A DNA stretch of 64,000 nt, taken from Rhodamnia argentea. Lineage: Eukaryota; Streptophyta; Magnoliopsida; Myrtales; Myrtaceae. The stretch spans positions 23,794,178 to 23,858,177 of the forward strand of contig NC_063158.1 of assembly GCF_020921035.1 (NCBI RefSeq), in the 5' to 3' direction. The position numbers and the translations under genes are program-made. The notes under the pieces were generated by a model that was given only the letters and a program-made list of their open reading frames with translations, was not told the DNA's origin and ran no database searches. This document shows, piece after piece, positions 1-11,687 of this stretch (its first letter is position 1; every line of letters starts with the position of its first letter).

Positions 1-180
1 AAATTGTTCTCGGGAACAGGAATTTTATGTAGCTACCAAATGCATTTTTGTCCCGGGGAACAAGAATTTCGTGCAGTAACCAAACATGTTCTGATTTTCT
101 AAAACTCGTTCGGGGAATAGAATCAGAAAAAATCAATTTTGATTTGTTGCATCAGAATCGTTGCCAAATGTACCCTTACT
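1..180. repeat. Degenerate repeat edge (possible MITE end)
   Basis: The first 180 bases carry repeated phrases of the type 'cgggaacaagaattt' and 'ggggaatagaatcag', ending in 'gttgccaaatgtaccc'. This resembles one arm of a dispersed foldback element whose other arm lies outside the window. No target duplication can be tested. Confidence 0.3.
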
Positions 181-2558
181 GCTATTACTTTTTTTAAGCT
201 TATTTTTTAATTAAATTTAAATAAAAGTATGTTAAAAATCAAATTTGGACCAAAACGACGTCATGTTAATCACGTCATTACCACATAGGAGAGAGAAAGT
301 ATTAATAAAGTCAAGTTAGCCTTTTTCGATAGCCAAATTGGAGGAGTTAATACCAATTTGACAATTTTTAAGACTTGATTGCACCTTTTGCAAGTTTCAG
401 GAATTAGTTATACTGTTTTAGGACTTCAGTGAACGCATCCCCCTGTTGAAGAAAGCAAATACGAAGAAGACGACCCAGGAGACCGTTGTCCAATGACCCT
501 GGCGTGAGTATAATAGAACAAGCACTAAATGAAGAAGATGCGCGAGATTGGTTAAAGCCCAGAGAGACTTTGAGAGAGATCCGTGAGAGTTGCTGTATTT
601 TTCCTTTTTCGGTCTCAGCTGCAACAAGCTTTCAGGTTCTCATTTCTCTTCCCTCTTTCTTTGTTTAGTTGCAGAAATCTTTGTTCATTTGGCTGAACGG
701 ATTTTCTTTGTTTCGTTTTCATCTTTTGGCGATAATTGAGTTCTGACGGTAGTGTTTCTTGAGTGTATGATTGATCAGTAGCGAAGTACTGCATCCGACT
801 GATCTGGTGGCATTGGGACGATGTATGCGGAAGTTGAGAGTCCGAGATTGTAGAATAAAATAGTATGAAATTGGACCTGACAAGTTAAAAGGTAGAAAAG
901 ATGCTGGACATTTTGAAATATTCAATTCTGACCCGACCAAATCCGAACGAATGAAAAACTGGTTCTGGATTATCAGAAAGCCACAGAGAACTTGCTGAAT
1001 GGTTCCCGACTCGGGTCCAAGGAAAGTGTCATACGAGATGATTCAGGAGCCGAGAAGGCAGAACGTGAACCGACCTGAAACTATATGAATACGAAACAGA
1101 CCCGACCTGCCCATTTTCAACCTGTAGTTGCAACTTATAATCTGTCTTTCCCTCTTCCTTTCGTGGGGAAAATTCAGTAGATTGATGTCTTTCCTGTACT
1201 GACTTGCTTTTTACAGCACCTTTGGGCATTCACAACATGCACTGGCTTGTCTCACGTTCTCGATCTTGAAGCATATGACTTGTGATGAACATATACTTGC
1301 AGTCGTCAGAATAGCTTGTTTGACACCAGTTTCTGCCATTAATTGTTGGACTTTAAGCCGAAACCTTAAAAGTTTTTGCAGTCCCACTTTCGGAGATTTA
1401 CTGTTTATTGGCGGGATTGGCACACTTGCAATCTTTTGGCAGTCAGACTTCAGTAATTGTGGACAAGTCTTTAGCCATGACCTTCACTTGGGGGAGTTAA
1501 GTGAGGCAAAACAAACTTCTGGGATAGAGCGAGACAAGGGGAAAGCTTTAGATAAAAGCATGATTTTTGCACTTCTTTTTTTGTCATTGTCAAATGAAAA
1601 AATGTTTACTTTTCCTTGTGTATGTGTGGTCAGCTGCAGGACTATAGGGAAAATCTATTGTAGCCAACTCAACTTATTTTCTATGTTCAAGTGCTACAGT
1701 ACAATTTAAATCTTCATGATAAATGCAGATGTAAAGTTTTCCAAATTTGAACTTCTTTTTGCAACTAATATTCTTGGGAACAACTATTGTAACGAAAGAT
1801 CTCGGTAGCATAGAGTTCTTTGTAAGTCCTATTAAACACAAAGTGGGTTACTCATACAATGGTTGCATCCAAGTAAAAGCCTTGAATTTTGATATTGGCA
1901 GACGATTAAAGCTGACAAACTTTACCTAATACTTGCAATGAACTCGTTGGAAGAACTTCTTGTCTGCCGTAGGACAGCTATGCAGTCCTATTCTTTTATC
2001 TTGGCAGATTGATCAGAACTCAACTGAATGTGGAAGTTATACTTCAAACCCCTGCATGCTGATTTTTCTGATGACATGGTGCAGTACGGTGCTTATTTTA
2101 GTTCTCAATTGTTTGTATATCGAATTTGTTAGGATGTCTGCCAGAATTTGAAAACCGCATGGTTGGGCTATAACAATCTTATTTCATTTGGAAAATATCG
2201 GGCACATTGGTCATAAGTAACGGAATCATGGTTCTTGTACCTTGGACTCCTAGAGGCTCCAAGTAATAATATGCGACATTCGCGTTTGATGAGGCATAAA
2301 CATTTTATATCGCCTAGTTTCCAGACTGGAGAAATTAAAATTTCTTCCTGAAGGTCCTTTTCCCCCTTTTGGAGCCTTTGTTGTTAAGATTTGACAGTCA
2401 TGCTTGTATTAAAGCACTATATTGTACGGTGTATGTGGAACAGTTGTATTAGATTTGTGATCGATGGTTACCTTAGAAGGATCGCTCAGCAGAAAAGGAA
2501 AAAAGAAAAAAATATATCCTTAACCGATGTCCTATTTGTACAGCTGCATTTGCCAACG
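181..2558 (+). other. 5' region and probable leader of the NLR gene
   Basis: There is no convincing protein-coding gene here; the short open frames have no recognisable family. The stretch precedes the NLR gene on the same strand. It contains pyrimidine tracts followed by AG (near 632 and, most relevantly, 'tttgtacag' ending just before 2541), so it may hold promoter, 5' untranslated exons and leader introns. This is inferred from position and splice-like sites only. Confidence 0.35.
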
Positions 2559-5500
2559 ATGGCCAACCATGCCGGTTTCCTGGAAACTCAGAAAAAAGAG
2601 ATCTTAGAGTGTTTCAGGGATGATAACGTGAAAACGGTTGTCCTTTTCGGAGAAGCTGGAGTGGGTAAAACATGGATGGCAAAAGAGATAAGTAATTCTG
2701 CGAGCGTCCAGGGCGCCTCCTATGGAACTATTTGGGTGGTCCCAGGATACAATTCTGAAGGCATATCTCTTGTTGAATATGTTGCCATTCAACTGTCTGT
2801 AATTCCTTCTAGTGAGGAGTGGGATGAGTATGACAATGCTGAGACAGAGCATCAGGAGCGAGAAAAGAATCTGAAACAGGAAATATGGAAAAAGCTTGAC
2901 CAGATGAAAGATGCATTACCTGGAAAAAATCCATATCTTCTTGTAGTTCTGGATGATATTAATGACCAAAAGGAAATTCTTGCTAATTTAAATGGCCTCC
3001 TTTCTCAACATGCGCACCTTCTTAAGTTTTTAATCACAACAAGAGACAATGATATCGGTATCGGCAGTGAGGGCAATGGGGATACAATTCGGACAGACTA
3101 TAGCAGGGCATTTGAAATCAATTTCCTGTCTGATGTCGACTCATCGAATTTACTGCAGAATAGGGTCAAGGGGGAGGTTACCAGGGCAACCCGGTTTGAA
3201 AGACTCTGTGCAGCTATTGGGAAATGTAGCTCTGGTCATCCTGGGGCAATTATTATGATAGCAGAAGCCTTGAATCAAGTTGGGGACTTTGAATTGGAGA
3301 ATGCAGTTGAAGAAGTGGCCTGTATAATTGAGTCTGCTGATATAAATACATTGCTTCAGCATGTGTATGAAATGTTGCCAAGCACCCTCAATAAGTGCTG
3401 TTGGCACTGCAGATACTTGTTTCTCCGTCATGATAGTAGCATCCACTACAATGAGTTGATAACTCACTGGCTACTGGAAGGGTATTTTGATCACCTTGAT
3501 CATATTGAGAAGGCCTACGAGGAAGCACATTGTACGCTGATCAAGCTCAAATCTCGCGGATTTCTGAGAGGAAAAGAGAATGGCTATGTTTGTATGGATA
3601 GTGATGCACTGAGAGTCACTGATCGCCGACGCGAAGGACTTAGCGGGTCTGCATGTGTTGGCATGGCTAGTGTGCTGAATGACCAAACTTCGGCTGGTCT
3701 TGGAAGGGTTATACAGATTGATGGGATGATCAAGACATGTAGTAGGGAAAGGAGTGAGATGTCCACGCTACTAATAGATGGTGCTCGTTATTGCAGGGAA
3801 TTCCCTGATATGGTGTTCCGACAACTTAAAGTCCTGGTCATCATAAACCCGATGTTCAAAGAGCTGCCCTCGCCACTTTCAGAACTGAAGGAGCTTCAAG
3901 TATTTGTTCTGAGGGGCTGTCGAATATTGGAGAGCGTAGGTGTGATCCATGAACTTACAAACTTACTGGTTCTTGAGATATCTGGGGCTCGTAAGGTGGA
4001 GGAAATCCATGATAATCTTTTTGAGCTTATGAAAGATCTTAGATCTCTGAACTTATCTGAAGTCGGCATTAAGTGGCTTCCTCGTTCTCTCCTAAATCGG
4101 AGCAAACTCCGTTGGCTCATTCTTAGGAACTGTCCAAATTTGGAACAATTGTGTGATGCTCGTTTATTGAATGGAAAGCTAGAGGCGGAAGTGCTTTCTT
4201 TGGTAGAGCTGGAAGTGCTTGATCTCTCTGGTTCAGACTCTTTCCAAAGCATCCAGGTCGAGACCCTCTCTCCGTTCAAGAAACTTCAAACTCTCAATCT
4301 TTCTAAAACGAAGGTTGAGCACTTGCCCCGCATTCGCGGTCTGGAAAAGCTCACTCGACTCCTCTTAAGTGACTGTCCATCCCTATCGAAACTTCCCACC
4401 TTAAAACCACTACTTGAACTTGAGATTTTCGATCTTTCGAGGACAGCTCTGAAGAGAACACTACAACTTCCCGGACTCAGCAGGTCTTCTGACCCTTCCC
4501 GCCCAAAATTCAGCGACTTATCTCATCTTCTTTTGAGCGGTTGTGTTGATCTTTACAAATTGCCGTCTACGCTATGCCTCAATGGCCTTGAGGAGCTAAA
4601 CCTTTCAGATGCCTCTATATTGGAAGAATTCGAAGATGACTCATTCGAGCATCTTCGTTCCCTTCAACGACTCCTCCTCTCGAATACTAAAATCACGGCT
4701 CTGCCATCACTTCCTAGGTCTTCTGAACTTCGTTTGCTCTCTCTAAAGAACTGTAAGTCCCTTACTAAGTTGCAAGACTTGAGCATACTTCAGAAGCTGG
4801 AAGTTCTTGATCTCTCGGGATGCTCTGAGTTGGAGATAGCAAGCACAGACTCCTTCCGGGGCATGTCTCACCTTAAGACGATCAATCTCTCAGAGACTAA
4901 AATCAAAAGCCTTCCACAAGATTGCTTTCCTAGCAGCCTCCGTCACCTGATAATCAGGTATTGCCCCAACTGGAATAAGGATAACTTTCCTTCCTTGGAA
5001 GATCTGTCCAACCTAGAGGTACTCGACCTCTGTGGTGCAAATTCTCTGACCGGTATAAACCTTGAATTTCTTCGCCATATGAGCAAACTAAGGATTCTCA
5101 ACCTCTCTGAAATAGAATTTGAACAGCTGCCATCTCTGTCCCACCTCACTAACCTTAGGGAGCTCTCTCTGAGAGGTTGTTCCTGTAGTGTGTCGGAGCT
5201 GGATGCCCTGAAGGAGCTTGAGTTGCTGGATCTGTCAGGGACCAACGTTCGGTCTTTACCTACCCTTGACACTTTTACTAACCTCCAACAACTGCTGCTA
5301 AGAGACTGTGCTAAGTTGAAAAGTTTGGAAAAGTTGGAGTCTCTTACCGAATTGGAGGTTCTAGATATTTCAGGGACGAAAATAGAAGGATTTCCCTATG
5401 AAGTCTTGGATCTGGCTAGTCTAAGGAAGCTCAATCTGCAGGATATGGAGCATATTAAAGAGATCGACTGGAAGAGGATAAAGTATGTTCCAGAGGAGTT

Positions 5501-6674
5501 CAACTTGGGAGGTTGTGGATCACCAAGTCCTGAGAATGCTGCATGTCTTTCCATATCGATATGTGGTACCGGATTTTTCCAGTTCATTGAGAAAAATTCG
5601 ACGTTGTGGGATACGTGCTTCCGAAAATTCCACTTTTCTGTTTGGCTTCCCAAAAAATTGGATGGAAGGATATACGACCTCGGAGACAGGGGCCTACTGA
5701 GGGATATCGAATCTCAAGGAAGAATTCCTCATCATGAAGAACCAGGGCAGTATCTGGAGATCCATGGATCCTATTGCAATTCCAGTCTACCTGAACGGGT
5801 CCTCGAGGATGCGGTTCACATATCGCTAATGGATGATAGCTCTTTTCGTCAATTGTCTCAACTTGTTAAAGAGAGTCTGAGATCAATAAAGAGCTGTTGG
5901 CTTGACAGGTGCCCGGATATCGAAAGTATAGTGCATAGTGAAAAAGATGCCAGAGTTTCAGGAAAGCTTGAGTTTCTTAATCTGTGTAATCTCCCTTCCT
6001 TGACATGCATATGTGCTGATAAAGTGCAGTCCGAGGTCTTTGCGGATCTGAAGAGCTTGTATGTAGATTGTTGCCCGAAGCTGGCCAAAATTTTCCCATT
6101 TTCCAAGCTGCCAAAGAAGCTCGAAACCCTCCAAGTCAAATTTTGCGATGAAATGACAAAGCTATTCAACAACGAAGTGCCCGCAGGATGTAACTTGCAG
6201 AACTTGGATCTCCTGGAATTACCAGAGCTTAAGAGAATCGGGGTTATGATGGGCTCCCTGCAAGTACTGAAAGTGAGACAGTGTCCGAATCTGGAGAGTT
6301 TAGAGGAAGTGCTTGGAGAAGCTGAAAATCTACGGACTCTCCATATATCACACGCTGCTGGGCTGGAGTCCATATGCAGTCAGGAAGTGAAGCTGGGGCG
6401 CTTCAAAAGTCTAAACCAGCTTAAAATAGAATCTTGTCCCCGGCTCAAAAATGTTTTCTCCTCATCCGAATTGCCGCCTAACCTGAAGATTCTTGAGATA
6501 AACTCATGTGAAAGCTTGGAAACTATATTCACGGGCAGCTCAGCAAGTTCTTCATTGGAAAGATTGCGATTGTGCAGCTTGCCTAGTCTAAGCAGCGCTG
6601 TGCTCAAAGTACCGCGTCGATGTGAAATACCACGCGACTTCAACTGCCCAAAACTGAAAATACGATCTGTTTAA
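2559..6674 (+). CDS. NB-LRR protein without TIR/CC domain (At4g19050/At5g45510 type)
   Basis: Intronless 1,371-residue reading frame from the ATG at 2559. The frame is open further upstream, but an acceptor-like 'gtacag' lies just before this ATG and the protein then begins like its family, so I chose it. The P-loop GEAGVGKT is at residues 31-38, the kinase-2/Walker B motif LLVVLDD near 127-133, and the RNBS-B motif FLITTRD at 157-163. The GLPL position is degenerate (GHPGAII), a winged-helix segment follows, and the MHD position reads MDSDALRV. More than 20 leucine-rich repeats then run from about residue 430 to near the C-terminus. There is no TIR, coiled-coil or RPW8 domain. Predicted role: intracellular immune receptor or regulator. 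A good 5' splice site (gtaagt, 6682) and an acceptor at 6834 suggest an intron in the 3' UTR. Confidence 0.9.
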   Translation: MANHAGFLETQKKEILECFRDDNVKTVVLFGEAGVGKTWMAKEISNSASVQGASYGTIWVVPGYNSEGISLVEYVAIQLSVIPSSEEWDEYDNAETEHQEREKNLKQEIWKKLDQMKDALPGKNPYLLVVLDDINDQKEILANLNGLLSQHAHLLKFLITTRDNDIGIGSEGNGDTIRTDYSRAFEINFLSDVDSSNLLQNRVKGEVTRATRFERLCAAIGKCSSGHPGAIIMIAEALNQVGDFELENAVEEVACIIESADINTLLQHVYEMLPSTLNKCCWHCRYLFLRHDSSIHYNELITHWLLEGYFDHLDHIEKAYEEAHCTLIKLKSRGFLRGKENGYVCMDSDALRVTDRRREGLSGSACVGMASVLNDQTSAGLGRVIQIDGMIKTCSRERSEMSTLLIDGARYCREFPDMVFRQLKVLVIINPMFKELPSPLSELKELQVFVLRGCRILESVGVIHELTNLLVLEISGARKVEEIHDNLFELMKDLRSLNLSEVGIKWLPRSLLNRSKLRWLILRNCPNLEQLCDARLLNGKLEAEVLSLVELEVLDLSGSDSFQSIQVETLSPFKKLQTLNLSKTKVEHLPRIRGLEKLTRLLLSDCPSLSKLPTLKPLLELEIFDLSRTALKRTLQLPGLSRSSDPSRPKFSDLSHLLLSGCVDLYKLPSTLCLNGLEELNLSDASILEEFEDDSFEHLRSLQRLLLSNTKITALPSLPRSSELRLLSLKNCKSLTKLQDLSILQKLEVLDLSGCSELEIASTDSFRGMSHLKTINLSETKIKSLPQDCFPSSLRHLIIRYCPNWNKDNFPSLEDLSNLEVLDLCGANSLTGINLEFLRHMSKLRILNLSEIEFEQLPSLSHLTNLRELSLRGCSCSVSELDALKELELLDLSGTNVRSLPTLDTFTNLQQLLLRDCAKLKSLEKLESLTELEVLDISGTKIEGFPYEVLDLASLRKLNLQDMEHIKEIDWKRIKYVPEEFNLGGCGSPSPENAACLSISICGTGFFQFIEKNSTLWDTCFRKFHFSVWLPKKLDGRIYDLGDRGLLRDIESQGRIPHHEEPGQYLEIHGSYCNSSLPERVLEDAVHISLMDDSSFRQLSQLVKESLRSIKSCWLDRCPDIESIVHSEKDARVSGKLEFLNLCNLPSLTCICADKVQSEVFADLKSLYVDCCPKLAKIFPFSKLPKKLETLQVKFCDEMTKLFNNEVPAGCNLQNLDLLELPELKRIGVMMGSLQVLKVRQCPNLESLEEVLGEAENLRTLHISHAAGLESICSQEVKLGRFKSLNQLKIESCPRLKNVFSSSELPPNLKILEINSCESLETIFTGSSASSSLERLRLCSLPSLSSAVLKVPRRCEIPRDFNCPKLKIRSV

Positions 6675-7380
6675 GTGAGAGGTAAGTTGATACATAGGTA
6701 GAAATTGATTGATGTGAAGCTAACTGGTCAAGGCATTTAGAACCTCATTCAGTTTGCAATTCCCAGAACTCATCATGGATTTTTGTGTTGCCATCTCATC
6801 ACTGTGTAATCCCAGAACTCACCCATATTTGCAGGCATTTCTCGGGTCAAGAATCTGTCAAGATCCCATTGAACGCAACGGAAATTTGACCTGAAATCTG
6901 GCAGCTTTGTTCTTCTGTAATATATTAACCTTCACGGTCAACGTCAATGCTCAAAGGAAAGCAAAAACATTGGAGGCTTACCGGCTTGCAATTTCCGTGT
7001 GCGCTTGCTCCAACTTACGATGCACATGTTTCCTTGAGGGATGTGTGATGCAGCATAGAATTAGATACTGCATGTCAAGCGTGACAATTGTACATATAAA
7101 GTAAGTCTGTGAAGCCTAAACTGTTCTTTCGAGTTTGGTATCAGGTTCCTCGTTTTGTAAGGAAACTTCCACATTTCTACTGGTTCAAATAGCTAAGTTG
7201 AGACCTTTGCAGTGGAAGTGGTGTTACCTATTGAGCCTCTTATTTACATTTCTTGAACTGGATTCAGGTTCCAATTGGCAATCCTTAATCTCCCTTCAAG
7301 CTGAGATTATAGCCGGTTTTCTTAATAAATACTGGCTTTGGCATTACTTTTATGAGCTGCATAAATTGTTGTATTAGAAT
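6675..7380 (+). other. 3' UTR of the NLR gene with probable intron
   Basis: Eight bases after the stop codon a consensus donor 'ggtaagt' occurs (GT at 6682), and 'atatttgcag' ends at 6834. A 153-bp intron in the 3' untranslated region is plausible. The rest to about 7380 has no recognisable coding sequence. An intron this close to the stop would be compatible with normal mRNA stability. Confidence 0.4.
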
Positions 7381-7914
7381 CAAGGATGTGCGTACCTTAG
7401 ACTTTAAGAAAGAACGTATTATCGATGAAGTATCACTTGAGAAAATCATATCCTGAAGTATTGAAAATATGCAATAATCTCCATTTTTTTGTTAACTTTA
7501 TCAGAGTCTTATTCGTGAGAACTGCAGTTTTCCTCCCTAAAATGTTTCTATCATGATATTATGGAGAAGCTCCCGAGAGGGAGAGCGTAAGTCAATATCA
7601 TCTCGTCACAAAGAAATATGTCTATCACCATGTATTAAAATAGCGTCCGTCTTTGAACTCGCATATTTCTCTACAACGATAATCAACATGAAGTCGTCTC
7701 TATTTACTTGTTGGATAATTCAGAAAAAGTTGCCTCGAGTGACGAACAAGTTTGTTAATGAGAAATATTTAACTCGTCAAAAGAATTAATGTAATTTCAT
7801 GCATGGTAATATTGTCATAACTGAGTGGAATTTTAACTATTATTGTAGGGTATTTTGTGCAAGAATGGCTCTTACTTGTGTTAATTAAGGCCCAATGAGA
7901 CTTTCTCTTTTTTT
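7381..7914. other. Intergenic, nothing recognised
   Basis: AT-rich spacer between the NLR 3' region and the first foldback array. The short open frames show no family resemblance. Confidence 0.5.
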
Positions 7915-8435
7915 GGGTTATTACAACGAAAAACCCTAAACTAGTACACTCGTGATCAATTTACCCAAAACTATTTTTTTTATCACAAAAAACTCTAAAC
8001 TGGTACATTTACGACAAATTTATCCCAAACTGGTATACTTGTGATAAATTTACCCTATGTTAGTTTTCGTTAAATCTAACTATCAAATTCTTGAGTTTGA
8101 TGATACATAGCAGTTCATGAGTGTACAAGTTTGGGATTTTTACCCTATGTTTACCACAGGTGTATTAATTGAGAATTTTTTTATGTATTAACCCAATTTA
8201 ACGAAGGGTAAATTTATTACGGATGTACCACTTTGGGATTTTTCATGTAAAAAAAAATTATTTTATGGTAAATTTATCACAAATGTCTCCGTTTAGGATT
8301 TTTTATGATAAAAAAAAATAGTTTGGGGAAGATTTATCACAAGTGTGCCAGGTTGAGGTTTTTTGTAGTAAAAAAAATAGTTTGGGGTAAATTTGTTACT
8401 GATGTACTGGTTTGAGATTTTTCGTAATATTAACC
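7915..8435. repeat. Foldback array, family T copy 1
   Basis: About 60-bp units of the form 'accctaaactggtacactngtgacaaatttacc' are tandemly repeated in the left half. Their reverse complements fill the right half, and the ends read gggttatta and taatattaacc. The whole 520 bp could fold into a long imperfect hairpin. Related copies are at 8763, 11688, 59020 and 62001. It has no coding capacity, so it is probably a non-autonomous DNA element. Confidence 0.75.
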
Positions 8436-8762
8436 TTTTTTTTTTTGGAATTAGACCCTTCTCCTATAGTACACAAATTGCTGCTGAAACTTGGGCAGAA
8501 CGTGAGGCTTGTGGCACATGTTTTTGTTTTCTTTTCATATTCCAATGCTTTTTTTTTGGGAATAAGGTTGTAGGTTTCTAAAATTAAACATGGCCCATTT
8601 TGTGCTTTTTCCTGAACTTTTCACATTTCAGCTAAATTGAAAGATGGAGGTTGAAAATCTAGCGACACATTCTTAACTTTCAGACTCACATCAGATAATT
8701 TCAAAGGAAGGTTTTAAGCATATTTTTGAAGTTTTGATGTATTTGTTATGAGATTGAATTAA
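8436..8762. other. Spacer between two foldback arrays
   Basis: About 330 bp of AT-rich sequence with poly-T tracts. No gene or site recognised. Confidence 0.5.
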
Positions 8763-9285
8763 GGGTTAATACCATGAAAAATTCCAAACCGACATACTTG
8801 TGACAAATTTACCTCAAACTATTTTTTTTAACCACAAAAAACCTCAATATGGTACAATCGTGACAAATTTACCCTAAATTATTTTTTTGACCACCAAAAA
8901 CCCCGAACTTGTACATCCGTGACAGATTTACCCTAAACTAATATTTTTTACCACGAAAAAATCTCAAACTGGTGTACTTATGACAAATTTACCTTCTGAT
9001 AAATTGGGATAATACCACGAAAAATTTCAAACTGTTACACATGTGACAAACAGAGGATAAAAATCCCAAGCTAGTACACCTGTCAATTGCCACGTGTCAT
9101 ACAATTTAGCACTTTAAAAATTAGATTTAACGAAAACTAACGGAGGATAAATTTGTCATAGATATATCGGTTTGGGGTAAAATTGTCACAAGTGTACCGG
9201 TTTGGAGTTTTTTGTAGTTAAAAGAATAGTTTTGAGTAAATTTGTTACGGGTGTACCAGTTTAAAGTTTTTTGTGGTATTAACCC
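8763..9285. repeat. Foldback array, family T copy 2
   Basis: This is the clearest member of the family. The ends gggttaataccatg and gtggtattaaccc are inverted, and TTAA abuts both sides (8759-8762 and 9286-9289). Inside, the phrase tgacaaattt recurs at 8801, 8861 and 8920 (about 60-bp period) on the left, with reverse complements on the right. The TTAA may be a target duplication or simply the palindromic end of the element. Confidence 0.8.
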
Positions 9286-9638
9286 TTAAATTTATAATCG
9301 ATATGAATAACTTTCTCCATAGTAGAATTCTCTTCTCTTCTCCTTTGTGCCTTATCTTTTGCTCCTTTATGGTCTAAATGTACACATGTTTAATGGTTGA
9401 TCGTGCTTCTAACAAATTAACCTATAAATATCTTGATCATTTTTTTTCCCATTTTTGATCAAGATCGACCAGATAATTAGTCTGAAATTTAATTTTCAAC
9501 TTTGCAATATTTTTCCCTCATACTATCTAATAAAAATAAGCAATTAATTGTGCATTCGTATGCCATCAAAACGAAAAATTTCTGATTTTCTGCATTGCAT
9601 TGATTAAATATATGATACCATAACTTAAAATTTACTAC
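9286..9638. other. Intergenic, nothing recognised
   Basis: AT-rich spacer with no gene recognised. Confidence 0.5.
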
Positions 9639-9930
9639 ATTCTCTAAGTAACGTGATAGTATGATGCAATTAAGAAATCAATGAGAGAAATAACATAAAT
9701 AAAGCCAGTTTTGTTGGTTAGTCCGATGACAACGTATACAATAAATTGAAAAGATATATATATATATATATATACACACACGCGCGCGCGCGCACACACA
9801 CATTCTCTAAGTAACGTGATAGTATGATGCAATTAAGAAATCGATGGGAGAAATAACATAAATAAAGTCATTTTTGTTGGTTAGTCTGATGAAAAAGTAT
9901 ACAATAAATTGAAAAGATATATATGCATTT
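9639..9930. repeat. 163-bp tandem duplication
   Basis: The segment starting attctctaagtaacgtgatag at 9639 recurs at 9802 and is nearly identical through 'gaaaagatatata'. The first copy ends in a long alternating microsatellite; in the second the equivalent tract is only a short run of TA before 'tgcattt'. This is a recent tandem duplication followed by expansion of the dinucleotide tract in one copy. Confidence 0.85.
9754..9803. repeat. (TA)n(CA)n(CG)n(CA)n alternating purine-pyrimidine tract
   Basis: Fifty uninterrupted bases of alternating purine and pyrimidine: TA repeats, then CA, then CG, then CA. The CG/CA core is a classic Z-DNA-prone composition, and the flanking TA run is easily melted. 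Confidence 0.9.
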
Positions 9931-10310
9931 CGGTCAGTTAACTGAAAAGATGAGTGTTTTAGCTAAAATAAATGTGCAAATAGCATCTCCCTTTCCAAAA
10001 AATGTGAGGAAAAAAATCATAACGTGCATTCGGTGCACATGCACACTCGATGCACGGTTCAATGATGACTTTGTGTGCAACCGAGGCATTAAATAATGGT
10101 TCATGCCTAAAGGTGATGTTGCAATTGATGATTTAGCATATGCAATGCCTATTGCGCGTTGAACCAAAGGCAAGTACGCACGTACATATTTTCGTAGCCA
10201 ACCGCATGATACTTCGAGAGCGACTAATAGTGCTGTTGTAAATTTTAGAATTTACAGTAGTCCACAGGTGCGACATCAGTTTCTTCCACGTCTCCCAATA
10301 GATTACGTTG

Positions 10311-10560
10311 AGGGGAAAATTATCTAAAATGCTCAAATATATTGCACTTTTGTCAATTCGGTCCTAAACCTTTCAATTTTTCCACTCAAATCCCAACCCT
10401 CTTCGTGTTTTGCCAATTGAATCTATCAAACATATTTTGACTGGAAATCGCTAATTTGGATGTCAACCCTCTTACTTGGCATGGCCGTTGTTGACGTGGA
10501 TAATTTTTGATATTATCGTAATTTTTTTTGTACGTTTTAATAATTTTTATTTTTTTCCTT
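10311..10560. repeat. Family P repeat, left arm only
   Basis: Phrases such as 'gtcaattcggtcctaaacctttcaattttt' followed by 'gctaatttggatgtcaaccctcttacttggcatggcc' match the arm of a dispersed foldback family seen at 14365, 29462, 51727, 56938, 59242 and 62720. The matching right arm is not evident. A GC-rich core with 'gggggccctctcgtggccgctg' follows to about 10790. Confidence 0.65.
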
Positions 10561-10790
10561 TGTTATTTCTTTTCTTTTCTTTTCTTTTCATAGCCGGGGG
10601 GCCCTCTCGTGGCCGCTGAAAAAAAAAAAGTACAAAAAATACCAAGTAGTTGCGAGTGAAAAATGACGAAAGTCCATCAAGGGTCCTCGCTGGCCGGTGA
10701 GAAAAATAAAGTTTTGAAAATTGTAAGTAGTTGTGTTGTGAAGAATGACCAAAGCCCATCAAGGTCGTGGCCCATAAAGAGGACATGGAT

Positions 10791-11687
10791 AAAGTTTAGT
10801 TGAAGCCCAACACTAGTTGGGTTCACGAATCATAACGAGAAAACGCGACCAAAAAGTATCTAGGTTTGGCTTGCCACCGAAAAATATCTAGGTTTTTGTT
10901 TTATGGTATAAAAAAAATAAAAAGCATCGAGGTTATTCATAACTACTTTAGGGTAGATACTATCTAGATAAAAAATTGTTGCAATAACTTTGTGCTACTA
11001 ATGAGCATTGAAATTAGGATATCTTTACATTTAGAATGAGAACAAAGTTTCTAAAGTAAAACGTGCTAGAATTGTATTCACTTGGTAAACTTATAATAAC
11101 ATGTGGAACTTGCTAATAGAAAAGCACATTAAACTTCATGCGGGAAAAGGATATTATTGTATTCAAGAAATTGAGATAATAACTACAGACGACATTTCAA
11201 ATGAAAAAAAAAAAAGAATTTTTATCTTCGAAAAACACTAAGTTTATTCTTTTAAGTTACTAAGAAAGTGGGGAGTTAATTATCGCAAATATACTTTAGT
11301 TTTGCTCGAGATGCAAGGCCATTTCTCGTGTTCATGACGAGAATTGGGAACGACAACAAGTTTATTTATTTGAAGAAGCATAAATCCTGAATAAGAGGCA
11401 AAATGCTCTTCAAATGCAAGTCGGCACATGATCCCGGCTAGACAAAAGCTTCGTCACGTAATCCAAAACATGGACAGGTTTGGCGTGGCCAAGACGTGTA
11501 TAGACCATAGTATAATAAAATCGAATATAACTGAAATGTCAAAATTAAAAAAATTGTTAACTAATATCATATTTAATTACTTTTCAAAACTGAACTCATA
11601 TCTCTCATCTCACAACTTTTCAAATATCTTTTCCTAAACGATTCTCATCTTTTGATAACTTGTCTTTCTCTTCACACTTATTTGAAA
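10791..11687. repeat. Duplicated block X copy 1
   Basis: Segments at about 10980-11480 ('attaaacttcatgcgggaaaaggatattattgtattcaagaaatt', 'agacgacatttcaaatg', 'tttgctcgag', 'ccaaaacatggacagg') are similar to 24765-25000 and 34730-35830. The latter two copies lie next to the 3' ends of the two winged-helix/LRR genes, so this copy may mark the site of a lost third gene. No coding region is visible here now. Confidence 0.5.

Noticed and set aside
1266-1709. 147-codon plus-strand open frame before the NLR gene
   Set aside because: No recognisable motif, AT-rich, and located in the probable 5' leader region; not supported as a gene.
3896-6643. Several minus-strand frames inside the NLR gene
   Set aside because: Antisense shadows of LRR codons with no motif of their own.
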